Source: Combretum micranthum
Lineage: Eukaryota; Streptophyta; Magnoliopsida; Myrtales; Combretaceae
Direction of reading: 5' to 3'
DNA length: 64,000 nt
Assembly: GCA_024138025.1 (NCBI GenBank)
Contig: JAMXBD010000825.1
Span: 62,001-126,000 of the forward strand
Each line of letters begins with the position of its first letter. The first letter of the stretch is position 1. Below are positions 12,691 through 24,960 of the stretch, piece by piece. The notes under the pieces were generated by a model. That model saw nothing but the letters and a program-made list of their open reading frames with translations. It ran no database searches and was not told where the DNA came from. A program made the translations under genes and the position numbers.

Positions 12691-13600
12691 CTCTTTGTTC
12701 TCTATTCTACGTCTTATTGGATGGTTGTTTAATTGTTTAGATTTTAGTTTTCTATTATACGCTCTATACTAACGTTTATAGAAATCAGAAATCTCAATAT
12801 AAAGACATAAATAAAAATAAAACTTATGGAAATAAAATCGTAGAATATTAAAAAAAGCTTAATAAGAATTCAAGAAATTCAAATTCATATTTCAAAGAAA
12901 TCAAAATCATGAATTTTTACTCACAAAAGAGATTATAAATGCTATAAAAACAAAACAAAGGAATCACATTATTAAGATATCATTAGGTCACTTGTTGCCT
13001 TTTAAACACTTAACTGCATCTTTTAATTAGTTGCGATTTTAATAACTAAGGCATTACGTCTTTGGGTGAAGTCAACGCTTTCTTCTCATCGTGGCTCCTT
13101 ACTTTTTTTCTCGATCCTTTTGTTGAGATTTGAGGGAATCCGTGGTTGGCTTCGCCTTCTTCCCGCTTTCGATTTCTTGAAAGAATATCTTTGCTTTTGA
13201 TCCTTTGATGGCTCCAACGAGACTCGTTTCCAACGTTACCTAAGGTTGGTTGTATAGTCTTTTATGTAAGCATGTTTTTCTTTTAATTCCATTATTAAAA
13301 AGTAAGTTAACTCTGTTTTCTTACTAGTTGGAACTTACAAGGGTTGTGTTTTCTTAAGGCTTAAAACGATTTGGAAATCCACCTATTCTTTTTAAGGGTA
13401 TAATCTAGTTCTATTGCCATCTACATGTCTTAGGTATGGTCATAAAACTTGTGGTCTCCCATATATCCCCATTTCTATGATTCTAGGATTCTTCCTAAAA
13501 TTCTCATGGCTTAATCTAAAACTTATCCTATCTCTAAGACTTTTACTTCTAAACTTACTGTTTCTTTCCCTAATCTTGATGCGTTGATACTAATTTAAAC
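12691..13600 (-). other. Element B 5' untranslated leader and degenerate primer binding site
   Basis: About 0.9 kb without coding potential between gag and the 5' LTR. Minus-strand TTAGTATCAACGC at about 13580-13592 is a decayed form of the initiator-Met primer site, 8 bases from the LTR edge. Confidence 0.65.
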
Positions 13601-14392
13601 TGTCATGCCCCAACGGGTACCCTAAATATGACAGCCCGCCGTACACAATATTAAAACTTGAGAATAGCTATCTCAGTCACTCGAAAGCTTTTATATCAGT
13701 ACAAGGCGTACATTCATATCAAAGGGAGACTGGTGGAGTAATGCATTTTAAGATATTGGCGGCAGAACATACAAAACAACACTTAATATATTTCATTGAA
13801 ATATAAAGCCTTATAACTTCTAAGGGGCATTCCCTCGATAATTTCCATAGCAACATAGTCTCAATATGAAGATTAACTAAAGCTAGAAGATTTTAAAGGA
13901 AATCTAGTCTAAGACTTCAAAATAGAGTTCCTCCAAAAGCTTCCTAAAAGAAAGATTCTACTCGGATGATCAAGCTGGTCTCAGGTGCAAAATAACAATC
14001 CTACAATATCAAAAGTCTATAAGGGTATAAGCATAACTAGCTTAGTGAGATATTCCTTACGCAAAAGTACTCATAACAAGCATTCAACCAAGTTCATTAA
14101 ACAATCATATGAACTGCAACAACCATATGATTAAACAATACATACGACTATCCGGTTTCGTGTATATGATGGATTACCCCTCCATCGGTGGTTAGGGAAT
14201 GATTTCAACTAGGCCCCAAATGACCTCCTTAAAAGTTGTGCATATCTTAGGGTTCCAACTAACCTTACTACTATCCCATGTTTTCTTACCCAAAGCAATA
14301 GATCCGGCTCAGCTACAACTTGAGGCGTATTCCCCAAACGTCCTAAATCCTCAAGATGTAGCTAGGTAGCTTACCTTTCCGGTCCCACGCTA

Positions 14393-14401
<9 letters not shown>

Positions 14402-14422
<21 letters not shown>
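14402..14422. repeat. (AGC)7 microsatellite
   Basis: Seven perfect AGC units inside LTR B. Not seen at the equivalent place in D. Confidence 0.9.
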
Positions 14423-14425
<3 letters not shown>

Positions 14426-15148
14426 ATTTCAAAATGATATTCTAAGTGATATGCATGAGCAATTTATTTATGCGGAATCGAATCCGACATTAATTTATTT
14501 AAAGCGATCGAGTAATAATTGCACACATAGCAATACATACATAGAAACAATTATATCAATCATAAATCGAATTCCGATATACTTATTGTTCATTAATCGC
14601 ACATAACAATTCAGATACATAATTCCCACGATAACCCGCATGCATATCAATTTTATCTTTTCCTAACATCTAGTGCTCTATTCTACAAGCACATGAGCGA
14701 ATACATAAACATAAAGAAAACTCACTCGTCCATAGCGATCTTCTACGAATCGAAGTAATCCTCGGGGAAGAGAAGATTTTGATCCTCAATACCTAAACAA
14801 AAGAAATATCGAAGTGAGTATTCCATCCAAGATCTACTCAAAATCTCTAATTCTATCTTATTGAATTCGTCAAAATTCGCATGAATGGAAATTCCAACTT
14901 AAAATGGCCATAACTTGCTCATTTTAACTTGGAATTTTGCATATTATACACCGATTTCTACGTACTAAAAGATCTATCCATGTGTAAGGTTATTTTAATC
15001 AAAAGAAATCATTTGGGTTTTGGAATAGTGACGTAAAGAATTGTTGCAAAAATTCAAGATTTCAAAACTCAAGTTTTCAAACTGTTCTCCATCCAAAAAT
15101 CTTTGTATAAAAAAATATAGATATTTGTATAGTTGAAAAATCTTTCGA

Positions 15149-15181
<33 letters not shown>
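15149..15181. repeat. (AT)n(AG)n compound microsatellite
   Basis: About seven AT units followed by nine AG units within LTR B. Confidence 0.9.
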
Positions 15182-17355
15182 CTCAAATTACATGCATGAA
15201 TTTAGTGGTGTTGTCTCAATATGATTTTTGTAAAACAATGTGTCTTAAAAGTGAGATTATGATAAGACTTGAAAAGAAATTTCTTTTTAGTTTTGTTGGG
15301 AAAATTTCTTAAATTATCATAAGTGAGTATTTCCTCCATTTCTTAATATTGAGAATAATTAAATTTTCAAAAAGTAATTTTAGTCTTGTTAAGATTCCTA
15401 CAACTTTATTCTTTAGTGGTTGAAAAATGTAGTTTGTCTAAATATTTCTTAGTTATATGTTTTAAAGTTTTTCTAAAGTTAGATCCACTTTAGATAAATA
15501 ATATCAATGATCTTATAAGTTATTTATTATTTTTCCTAAGTAAAGCTTATCTTTAGAAAAGTTATTCTTTGATAATTTTGTAAAACTTGTCTAGACCTTT
15601 GTTGGTAGAAAAATTTGATAAATGAGTTTAAGAAAACCTTTTATTGAACAATGATTTAGCAATATTAGTTCTCAAGAAACTTTCCTATTTCATTGGCTTT
15701 AAAAAGAGAGTATGTGATATTTTACTCTATGTATACTTGGATGAAATCCCTTGTACCATTATTATTAGAAACTTGTGATAATCTTTTCTAACTTTGGAAA
15801 AGATTTGTTAAGATAAAACTTTATGTTTTTATGGGAAAATCATTTCTTACATGAAAAAGATTTATTTTTAAAGAGATTTATTATTTTGCTTTACTTAAGA
15901 AAACTCTTTTCCATAGTTGTTGAGACAATATCAACATATTCATGCATGAATGAGAATATATAACTATGAGAAATATAATAAAAACAACATAATAAGATAA
16001 ATGTAGTAAGAGCATAATAGTAAAGTCAAGTATTGGGAACCTTAGCTTCATCAAGATATCCTAGGACTAAGAATAGACTAGTCCCAAAAAAAAAAAAAAA
16101 AGAAAAGAAAGAAAATTATTTTGACTTGACGAGGACAAATCTAAGACTAGAAAGACTAGTCTTAACAATAACATGAAATAAATAAAATAAATTGTAAAGC
16201 ATGAAAATAGATAAATAACAAGTGAGCTTATATGCTCTAAAGAAATATATATACATAATATACATTATATTATAAAGAAGTTAGATTAAAGCAAATAATA
16301 ATAACAATAATAACAACAACATAATAATAACATAACGGAAGACATGAACATGAACAAAAACAAAACATGAAGATATTATTGCTTCTTTAGCTATCATGAG
16401 TCTAAGAAACATACACTAAGCTGATGCTAAGTTGTATGAACATGATGAGTATGTATAAGAAATTTTACCTAAGGTTATGTGTTTGTTGAAGAGGAAAAGA
16501 ATGGGTTGTAGTAATATGTGGGAAATGGTTTTATAGAGAGAAGAGAGAACTTAGGAGAGATTTTGAGAGAGAGTGTTTGTGGAGTAGTTTTGGTGGATTT
16601 TTAGTAGCAAATGAGTTGTGTGAAAGAATGAAGAAGGAAGAGGGTATTTATAGAGTTTTGAGTGGAAATTAGATGTAATTAAATAAATTGAAAAAAAATA
16701 AATTGAGATTGATGGAGAGAGAGGGGGCATAGGTTTTCCTTGTAGAGGAAGGGGAAAATGATTTATTTTGTTGTTTTGTAATAAAAAGAAGTAATGTGTA
16801 AAGTGTGATGTGATTAAAGTTGTATGAGGAAGGTAAATTGTAAGGTATAGGTATGGTAGAGTATAAGAATAGAGTGTAAGAAAAAGTAGAGATAGAGAAA
16901 TAGTAATGAATAGCTGAAATAGTACTATGAATAGTAAACTAGACAATTAAAATACCGATAGTAAAGAAAATACGCGTAAATGGTTTATATCTGATTTTTT
17001 TTGTTACCAAAAGATTTTAAAACTGGTATTTTTGAAATCCTTATATTTTTACGATTCTATTGGTGTTGTCGGAATATTTTCACTATCCTATGCACTAGGG
17101 CACGTTTTTGAAAACTGATCCCGTTCTGATCTGAAAGACAATAGAAATTTGTAAATCTTATATTTTTAAGCCTTCGTATATTATTACAAACCATTTTTCA
17201 TAATTATCTTAATTTCGTTGTCTAGGGTTTGAGAACACTGGATTGCTAGATCTAGATTCACTAGCCTGACATAGAATTAAGTTAACTTTAGGGTTCCGAT
17301 TTGACTTTCGGTTCTAGGGTTTACTTATAATTACCGAAAAAACTAGGGGCTTACA

Positions 17356-18156
17356 GTCTATGCCCATGATGACCTTATGAATCATAGAGAGTGGAACATA
17401 GCTGATGCTAGGAACCACTTCATTTGGCAGGGAGTATACTTAGACATTATACCACCAACTGTAGGGATCCAAACCCATCATGCTAGTGAGATCGAGATGC
17501 AATTACCAATAGAGCCTGTAGAAGAAAATAACGATGATGTGAATAATCATGAGAATGATGACGATAATGAGAATGAAATTGAGAATGAGAATGAGAATGA
17601 GAATGAAGAGGAGGAAGAAGAAGAGGAAGTGGATCCAGAGGAAGATCCGAATTAGGTCAATGAAAACGAAGCTAGAACCCCACCGCCTATGATGTTAAAG
17701 GAAGAACCCAATCTTGAGCCCAACCCACCAAATATGGATTTTGACAAAGACTTGGAAATCCCCAATTGTGGTAAGGTGGAAGCTGATCTGGACTCAACTA
17801 TTTGGAGGGATATTTATGAGGTAAATAAACATCTTAGGATGACTGATGAGACAGTTAACGATCCTATGGAAGTGGAAAATGAGGATGAGGCCATATTAAG
17901 GGAAGCAAGAGAAAATTTGGACTGATTTTAGGAGGAATCTAGAAGAGAGTTGGAGATAAAAGAGACTAGTGAGGATAGACAAAGGGTAAGAGAAGAAGAA
18001 GAGGAGGAAGAGTGTGAACAAGAAGAATTGACTCGACCCCCTAGAAGAAGAAGATTGATCGTGAGAGCTTACCTAAGCCAATTCATCCATAGGGATGACG
18101 GGAGTTCATCTAGTAGAGGTCGACTTCCTAATCCGATCCCTGAAGACTCTGATTGA
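17356..18156 (+). pseudogene. Unidentified decayed ORF, acidic, interrupted by element B
   Basis: One plus-strand frame stays open from the LTR edge (17356) through 18156, except for in-frame stops at 17653 (TAG), 17923 (TGA) and 17929 (TAG). The three ORFs are therefore pieces of one former coding region of about 265 codons. The first part is ordinary sequence (NHREWNIADARNHFIWQGVY). A highly acidic Asp/Asn/Glu run follows at about 17530-17640, including eight consecutive Glu. The last third has RPPRRRRLIVRAYLSQF and a Ser-rich tail. I do not recognise a family. The absence of its 5' part and the frame running exactly into the LTR suggest B inserted into it. It could be a host gene fragment or an accessory ORF of another element. 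Confidence 0.5.
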
Positions 18157-18850
18157 TGAAGAAGAGAGATGGAAGCAAGTTTAACCCTTATGGTCCAATA
18201 GAAATTTTGTTATGAGCAATGCGGGATGCCAATTTTCTCTTAGATTCTTTAACAGATTTAGTATGGTGTAACTTTTACCTTTTATTGTTGTTTCTTTTAA
18301 TCAGTTAGTAAAGTGATGCAAAAGGATTAGGACTAGAATAGCGATACGGCAACTTTTGTGTACCTGAAAGTAAAAATCTTAACTCATGTAAGACCTCGCT
18401 TTCTAATGAAATCCTATGTGTTTTGTTCAAAGGAATAGTACCATTTCTTAATGTGAGTAACAACGCACTGCAACTAATTATGGTTTATGCAATAATCATA
18501 AAGGATAATAACCGATTTTAGGACGCATGAGCATCATCCCATTCATCACATCATCATGATTGATTTTAACTTTGTGATTTTATAATGAGCATTATATTTC
18601 AATGTTTTCTTTGGATTTGTTATTAAGATTTCATGATTTGGAATTCCTATTTTAATCCCTTGATTTCGAGAAGATTTAGTTGATTTTATAATTCCGTGAT
18701 TTCAAAATTTAGCTCTATAACACAAACTTAAAATGGAACTATAAAACTTACGGAATAATGTGCAAACAGATGAAACCGACAGATTCGCAATCGGAAGCAA
18801 GAACCTCTCCTAAATGAAGCAAACAATGAGAATTAACCTGTTATACCTTA
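18157..18850. other. No gene seen; probably 3' flank of the decayed ORF and start of element C leader
   Basis: AT-rich, without a coding frame. The last ~300 bases resemble the AT-rich leader upstream of gag in element B in composition only. No 5' LTR edge or primer binding site for element C could be found here, so C's 5' end appears lost. Confidence 0.5.
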
Positions 18851-19098
18851 ACCAAATCAACAGCGAGTAGCACCCCAAAATCCACAAAACGAGGAGATGA
18901 ATGCGACTGGACAATTAGCCAATCTCCCAAAAACATTCATCCAAAATCAAAATCAGAATAAAAACCCACAACCAGGACAAAGTGTCAGGGATTCTGCCCC
19001 GCTGCCACCACCACCTGCAGATCATCGGGAAGTGACTACTAAGGTCCCAGCTCCACAAGAGGAGCATTCTTACAATGCACCCTTACTATCGCCTCCAC
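18851..19098 (+). pseudogene. Element C gag, N-terminal part
   Basis: The frame contains ATGQLANLPKTFIQNQNQNK and a proline-rich stretch (APLPPPPADHRE), like the variable Gln/Asn/Pro-rich N-terminus of chromovirus gag. It runs open into the start of LTR D at 19099. The gag capsid region resumes on the far side of D at 22569 in a compatible frame, which is why I place D inside this gene. The start codon is uncertain; the first ATG in frame is at 18897. Confidence 0.7.
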
Positions 19099-22000
19099 TG
19101 TCACTTCCTAAAGGGTACCCAAAACGCGACAGTCCACCACACTCAATATTTAAACTTAAGTATGACATTCTTAGTCATCCCATAAGTTTACATATCGGGT
19201 GTAAGGTGTACTTGCACAATTTTTAGGATCACACATTGAATCGAATAGTCTTAAGAAGGCATACAATAGTATTAAGAATAGAAATCACAACCAAATAAAT
19301 AAGTCAAATCTTTACAAAGTCAAGGGGGCATACCCCTGCCAAAATAATAATGGAAGTCTATCCAATCTAAAACCATATTACAAACACTAGGGTTTATAGT
19401 AAAGAGATTTTCCTAGAAGTCCACACCCTCTAGCTAGGTCTCGACTTCTTCAAAAGCTCCTTTCCAAACGATAACCCTATGAAAAGTGTTCCCTCGGAAC
19501 AACCAAAAATGGAAATACCACAACAAAACTATCGGGGTGTAAGCTAACAGGCTTAGTGAGATTTAATTCTAAATATTTAATACTCAACGCCAGTATATAA
19601 CAGACAAGTTATTAGCAACCACATGAAATACACCAGCAAATGATCATACAAGCATATGACTTTCCGGGAGCCATATGTGAATGGATTTACGCCCTCCATT
19701 CGGGGTTGGGATGGTCCATAAGTCATGCAACCATACTCCTAATCTCTTTCTCTTAATTATACAACCTTTGTTGTTTGATTGTGATGGTTTTATGTGTCTA
19801 CCCTACATCCGTTAACTTAAGTGATCTCACATCTTTAATGTTAACCTAGGCCCCTTCGCTTATCCACTAATATACTTTTGTCCTATTAAAGGTATAACAG
19901 CCAATACAATGTGACTCACTTCGTGATATGCATGTACAATTTATTCATATAATTGTAGCATGTGAATTAGGTAAGTTAAGGGCGATCATAGAGAATTTTA
20001 GACAATTCAAGTCTATACTAGCTCATACAATACTTTCACAACAAGTCTTGTTCGATATTCTTAACATTCATTCAACCAAATTAGATCACAACTCATCTCA
20101 ATTTTATCTTTCCCTAATTCTAATGCCACTACGATTACAAGCACATACATGAGCACAACTATTTAAGAATTGAAATCACTCGGCCATGGAGAGAAATCCA
20201 CTAGTCATAGTAGTCCTCAAGGAGTGGAAATCCATCCTCCAAATCACCTAAGTACAAGGAATACCCGAAATGAGTATTTCTTATAAAGTTCTATTAACTC
20301 AACAATTCTATTTACTAAGTTCATCAATTTTTGCATAAGTCAAAGTCCTAACTTCAAATGACCATATCTAACTCATTTTAACTCGAAATGAGCATATTAT
20401 ATACCGATTTCTATCTACTTTAAAAGTTCTATCTGTTCCTAACATTATTTTCAAGTTTCAAAAATATTTTAGGTTACGAAATGATCTGATCAGTTCTGAT
20501 CGGTCAAAATTTCCAATTCTGAAAAATAGTTTTGTGAATGTTTGTGATGTTCCTAGCATATAGATCAACCATACATGCAATATTGATGATTTCCTATCAT
20601 GAATGGCATGTTATGAACTTGATGCATGCATGCTCTTGACATTATTTACTAAAAGGAAATTTAAGAAACTTTTTATTTGTAAAACTCCATGACTATTTAC
20701 TTTCAAGAGGACTAGTTTCCTAACTTTGATCATTCCCTTCGTTTTGGATTTATTTTCTTAAGAAAATCAAATTATCCTTGTTTAAATTGAGTCCTCATTA
20801 TACCTATTACTTAGGCCTTCATTTCTACATAAAAATTCCCGCTTTATGCTTTGGAAACATGTTTTCAATTAGGGGTCATTCCAAAATCCGAATTTTTGAA
20901 AATTTTGTTTTTTGAATGATTTCTTTGAGAAAAACTTGTTTAATACATTAAAATTTAAGGCTTTACTATACCTATTCCTCAAGGACTTCATTTATTACAT
21001 AAAATTTTCATTTTGAACTTGGAAAATAGGTGTTTTTATGGTCATCATCCAAAATTACGAATTTCACAAGTTGACTAGTAACTTAAAATTTCCAATCTTG
21101 CTTCTACTCTTTGTTTTACACATTAATCTCATAAAAACTCATTTCAACTTATAAAAATAATTATTTAATGATATCTATTGCCTACACCCTTCTTTTTTCA
21201 CATAAAACATGAGTTTTAAAGTTGATAAAAGGGTTTTTAAAATATAGCTTTAAAGTCATACGAATTTGTCTTTGAACATTTCAAATAAAGACTTTTCCTT
21301 TATAAGTTCCTTGTCTTATTTACTTAATGATCTACCAACTAAAATATTTATATACACAAAACAAAGCCTTTATGAGTATTAATGCATGAAAGTACAAAAT
21401 ATCCATGAGATCATGAATGTCAAGTATGGTATGAGCATCTAAAAGCTAGATCTACTACTTATGATGTATGAAATGAAGTTTGAAAGCATGAACATGGATT
21501 TTTATGCAAGATCTCTACTTTACTCTACTTTTACATGCATGGAAATGAAAATATTATAACAAAAACTTAATCAAACACAAGATCCACTCTTGTGATGGTT
21601 TGATATTCATGTATTAGTATTTTTCTATCCCTAGCAAGTGTTCATGGGGACTTAAAGTGAAAATACTCATGAATAATCTTGCCATTACAAGATTAAATGG
21701 TAGAAAGGCTTAAGATTCATCACCTAAAGCTTGAAATAGATGAGAAATGAAGAAGAAATGAACTTATGGAGTGTGTGTGGGGGTGTAGGAAGCTCACGGC
21801 AATAGGGAGGAAAAGAGAGGGTTTTGAGAGCTTGTGAAACAAATGAAATGAAAATGAAAGAGAGAGAAAAGAAAAGGATTATTTATATTAAGTGAATTAG
21901 GGTTTGTGTTTTCCTTATAAAAAGGAGACAAAATAAAACAATTGGAGGCAAAAATAGGGGTTATGCGCCGGCCACAAAGGGGAAAGGAGAGAGGGATTTG

Positions 22001-22568
22001 AATTTGTTTTAATTTGTAATTTATGTAATAAAAAGTATTAAATGTAATAATTTGTTAAGAGACAAAAATTTCTTGGAAAAAAAAATGTAATTGAGTGTTT
22101 GTAAGACTAGGGTATGGGTTGTGTGTGTAGGTTGTACTTGTGAATAGCAATAAATAGTAGACAAGACATTTACTTTATTAGTAGTAAAGAAAATACGAGA
22201 AAAAAGCTGTAACTGTAATTTTTATAACCCAAAAAATTATAAAACGTATATTTTTGAAATCCTTATAAAATTTTGGTTCTAAACAGTATTCCAGAATATT
22301 TTTTTGAATTTCTAGTTCCAGGCTCGCTTTTCCGTAATGGAGCTCGAGAAGGCTTGAAATAGAAAATTTTTCGAAATCAGAGCTTTTTATGGTTTGAAAT
22401 ATACTTTAAAACAATATTCTACATTAAACTACTTTATATAAGTTCTTTTAAATTGAAATCAAAGAAAAGCTGAATTTAGGGTTTCTAGGTTGCTCATACT
22501 AATCCTGTTTAGGGTTTTAGTTTCCAATTTCCGAAGTTTACTCGGTTACTAGGAAACCGAGGTTTACA
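19099..22568 (-). repeat. Solo LTR D, family of B/C/F/G, inserted in gag of C
   Basis: 3470 bp with plus-strand ends TGTCAC...TTTACA and no internal region. It is flanked by TCCAC (19094-19098) and TTCAC (22569-22573), a 5-bp target duplication with one mismatch. Its start matches LTR B and F in the same orientation. A solo LTR arises by recombination between the two LTRs of a full element. The predicted ORF at 19928-20152 has no recognisable domain. Confidence 0.85.
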
Positions 22569-23580
22569 TTCACCTTATAGAAGACTTCGCCGAAGCTTTC
22601 TACTAGATTTTATAAAGAGCAACCGGTATTTTGATGGAGCTTTTGGCAAACTTGACGAAGCCGAAGATTGGTTGACTCAAATTGAGCACTTCTTTGCAGC
22701 TTTTGAGACTCCACCATATCTACAGTTGGAATATGGAAATGATATGTTAAGATATAATGCAAGAGTTTGGTGGCAATCTAAAAGAAGGAGCTTAGCCCCA
22801 CCGGTCACTTAGGAATCATTCCGTAGGGAGTTCTTAGAAAACTTTTTTCCCTCTAGTCTGAGAGTAAAGTATAGTGCGGACTTCCTGCACGTCAAGCAAA
22901 AAGGTAGAACGTAGAACAATATGAGACTGAGTTCACTCATCTGCTACAATATGTACCTGAATCTTTCAGGAATAGCGAAGAGCTAAAGAAACAAGTATTT
23001 CCGAGAGGATTGGACAAGGACCTAAAGATTGAGCTGGAGGAATTTGGGATGAAAACCTGCCCAGAGTTGGTAGAAAAAGCTCAAGTGATTGAAGGAGCCA
23101 AGCCCTATCATGGATTTAAGGACAATGCTAGTGGGAGGCCAAATCAGTCAAAGATCAATATCACCTATTGGAAGTGTAAAGAGGCCCGTTACCCTGGCAG
23201 TGTCCACAGCTGAAAAATAATTGTTACTATTGTGGAGAATCTGGCCACCTGGTCTATGCATGTCCAAAGAAGATGGCCGTGACCTGCTTTATCTGTAAGG
23301 AGAAAGGGCATTTGGCCACAGAATGCTCGCATAAGAAGAGCGTGGTAGCCTGATCTTTTGGAACACCAGGCAATGCAAGCACTATGGGATCTGGAAGTAA
23401 AAGTGAAAGCCGTGTGGCGTCAGCCATGCATGGGATGAGGCTCTACAATTTTGAGGGCTAGTGGATGGTCGAAGAAGACAATGATGAGGAAACAAAATTG
23501 GCAGCTATGAACTATGGTAGCAGTGACGATGTCGGCTTAGTCACAGTTAGCCACGAAACTCTCTTAAAAGTAAAATTTCC
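22569..23580 (+). pseudogene. Element C gag, capsid and zinc-knuckle part (broken)
   Basis: A capsid-type block starts at about 22640 (EDWLTQIEHFFAAFE) and continues through ARVWWQSKRRSL near 22760. Further pieces include YETEFTHLLQYVPESF-like sequence near 22920 and LVEKAQVIEGA at about 23070-23100. Two intact C-x2-C-x4-H-x4-C zinc knuckles follow: CYYCGESGHLVYAC (about 23224-23265) and CFICKEKGHLATEC (about 23286-23327). Frameshifts lie near 22910 and 23200 and a stop near 23352. The gag tail with MHGMRLYNFEG is at about 23430. Confidence 0.85.
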
Positions 23581-23715
23581 TTAGTTGCCAATTTTTCTAA
23601 AACTTAAAAACTCGTAGAAAGAAAATTTAAAACTATAAGCATAGGATAAATAAGTTGTGTGAGCGATGTAGGATTGAGTAGTGATGGAAATTTGTTGAAC
23701 ACAGGGCACATATGA

Positions 23716-24960
23716 GTGAATGAAAGTGAGGCTTATGTTTTGTTTGACATGAGAGTGACCCACTCGTTCATCACCACTAGTTTGGCTGGACGACTTGGGT
23801 TACCTATAGCCATAACCACGGCTAGCGTGAGAATTAAGACACCCACAGGAAGTATTGTGTTGACCCAGGAAATGATAAAGGATTGTCCATTAGAGATCCA
23901 AGGACACCTCTCTAGGAGTGATTTGATAGTATTGGAGATAAATAAGTATGAAATTATACTTGGCATGAGCTGGTTAAGCAAGGTTAAAGTTGTAGTGGAC
24001 TGCTAAAAGAGAGTGGTAAATTTCAATAATCAATCAGGGAAAGGAGTGGAATTTGTTGGAGAAATCACAGTTTCGAGAAAACTTGGGTTAAATTCCTTTG
24101 AGTTGATGATGGAAGAAGAAGAGGTAGTGCCTATCAAGGGTATTTTGGATGAGGAGAAAGCTCGGGAGGAAAAGGATATATCAGTGGTGAATGAGTATTT
24201 GGATATATTTCCAGAAGTATTACCTGGGTTACCCTTGAAAAGAGAAATTGATTTTGAAATTGTTTTGGCTTTAGATACTGAACCAATATCTAAGGCATCG
24301 TACCGGATGACACCGGCTGAGTTAAAGGAGCTAAAGACCCAATTACAAGAACTCTATGATAAAAAATTCATAAGATCAAGTATGTCGCCATGGGGCGCAC
24401 TTGTCCTATTTGTAAAGAAGAAAGATGAACCTATGAGATTATGTATCGATTATTGTGAGCTAAACAAGGTTACAGTAAAAAATCGATACCCCTTACCAAG
24501 GATTGATCATTTGTTTGATCAGCTGTAAGGAACGTGCGTATTTTGATGCATTGATTTATGCTCAAGGTACCACCAACTAAGGATAAGGCCTGAAGATGTG
24601 CCAAAGACGGCTTTTCATACATGTTATGGATATTATGAATTCCTGGTGATGTCATTTAAATTAACCAATGCACCAACGGCATTTATGGATCTCATGAACA
24701 GGGTCTACAAGCCACTTTTGGATAAGTGTGTAATACTTTTTATTGATGATATTTTGATATACTCCAAGAATAAGGAACAACATGAGGAACATCTTCGGAT
24801 GGCGTTACAAACCTTGAAGGAAAACAAGTTGTACGCTAAATTATCCAAATGTTACTTTTGGTTGGATAAAATATCTTTTCTTGGACATGTTGTAACGGGA
24901 GAAGGGATATCAGTTGACTCAGAAAAGATGAAGGCTGTAATGGATTGGAAACAGCCACAA
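23716..24960 (+). pseudogene. Element C protease and reverse transcriptase (broken)
   Basis: The protease region runs from about 23725. The expected D-T/S-G active site reads D-M-R (context VLFDMRVTHSFIT), so the catalytic triplet is lost, while IILGMSWLSKVKVV is preserved near 23955. RT follows: [14 protein letters not shown] at about 24485-24526, a stop and frame break at 24526-24598, then [20 protein letters not shown]. The intact polymerase motif FIDD ([11 protein letters not shown]) is at about 24740-24755. Stops at 24004 and 24526 and the lost protease triplet make the product non-functional. Confidence 0.88.

Larger units (their letters stand above)
8656..17355 (-). mobile_element. Element B: Ty3/Gypsy chromovirus (Tekay/Del-like), 3' end missing
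   Basis: Minus-strand gag, protease, RT, RNase H and part of integrase, preceded by a 3.75 kb 5' LTR. The integrase stops where element A begins (8655/8656). The remaining integrase, the polypurine tract and the 3' LTR would lie left of the window beyond A. The coding region is heavily decayed. Confidence 0.88.
13601..17355 (-). repeat. Element B 5' LTR (3755 bp)
   Basis: Plus-strand ends TGTCATGCCCC...GGGGCTTACA, inverted-repeat type. The first 300 bases match the starts of D (19099) and F (27554). Its far end matches, in reverse, the starts of the 3' LTRs of C (27128) and G (47038). It contains (AGC)7 at 14402-14422, (AT)n(AG)n at 15149-15181 and a poly-A run at about 16086-16101. ORFs at 14995-15186 and 16551-16946 are low-complexity chance frames. 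Confidence 0.88.

Noticed and set aside
16551..16946. 131-residue ORF rich in Leu, Phe, Thr and Tyr
   Set aside because: AT/purine-biased low-complexity part of LTR B; no conserved motif, no equivalent frame in D.
19928..20152. 74-residue ORF in solo LTR D
   Set aside because: No domain, within an LTR, not conserved at the equivalent place in LTR B.
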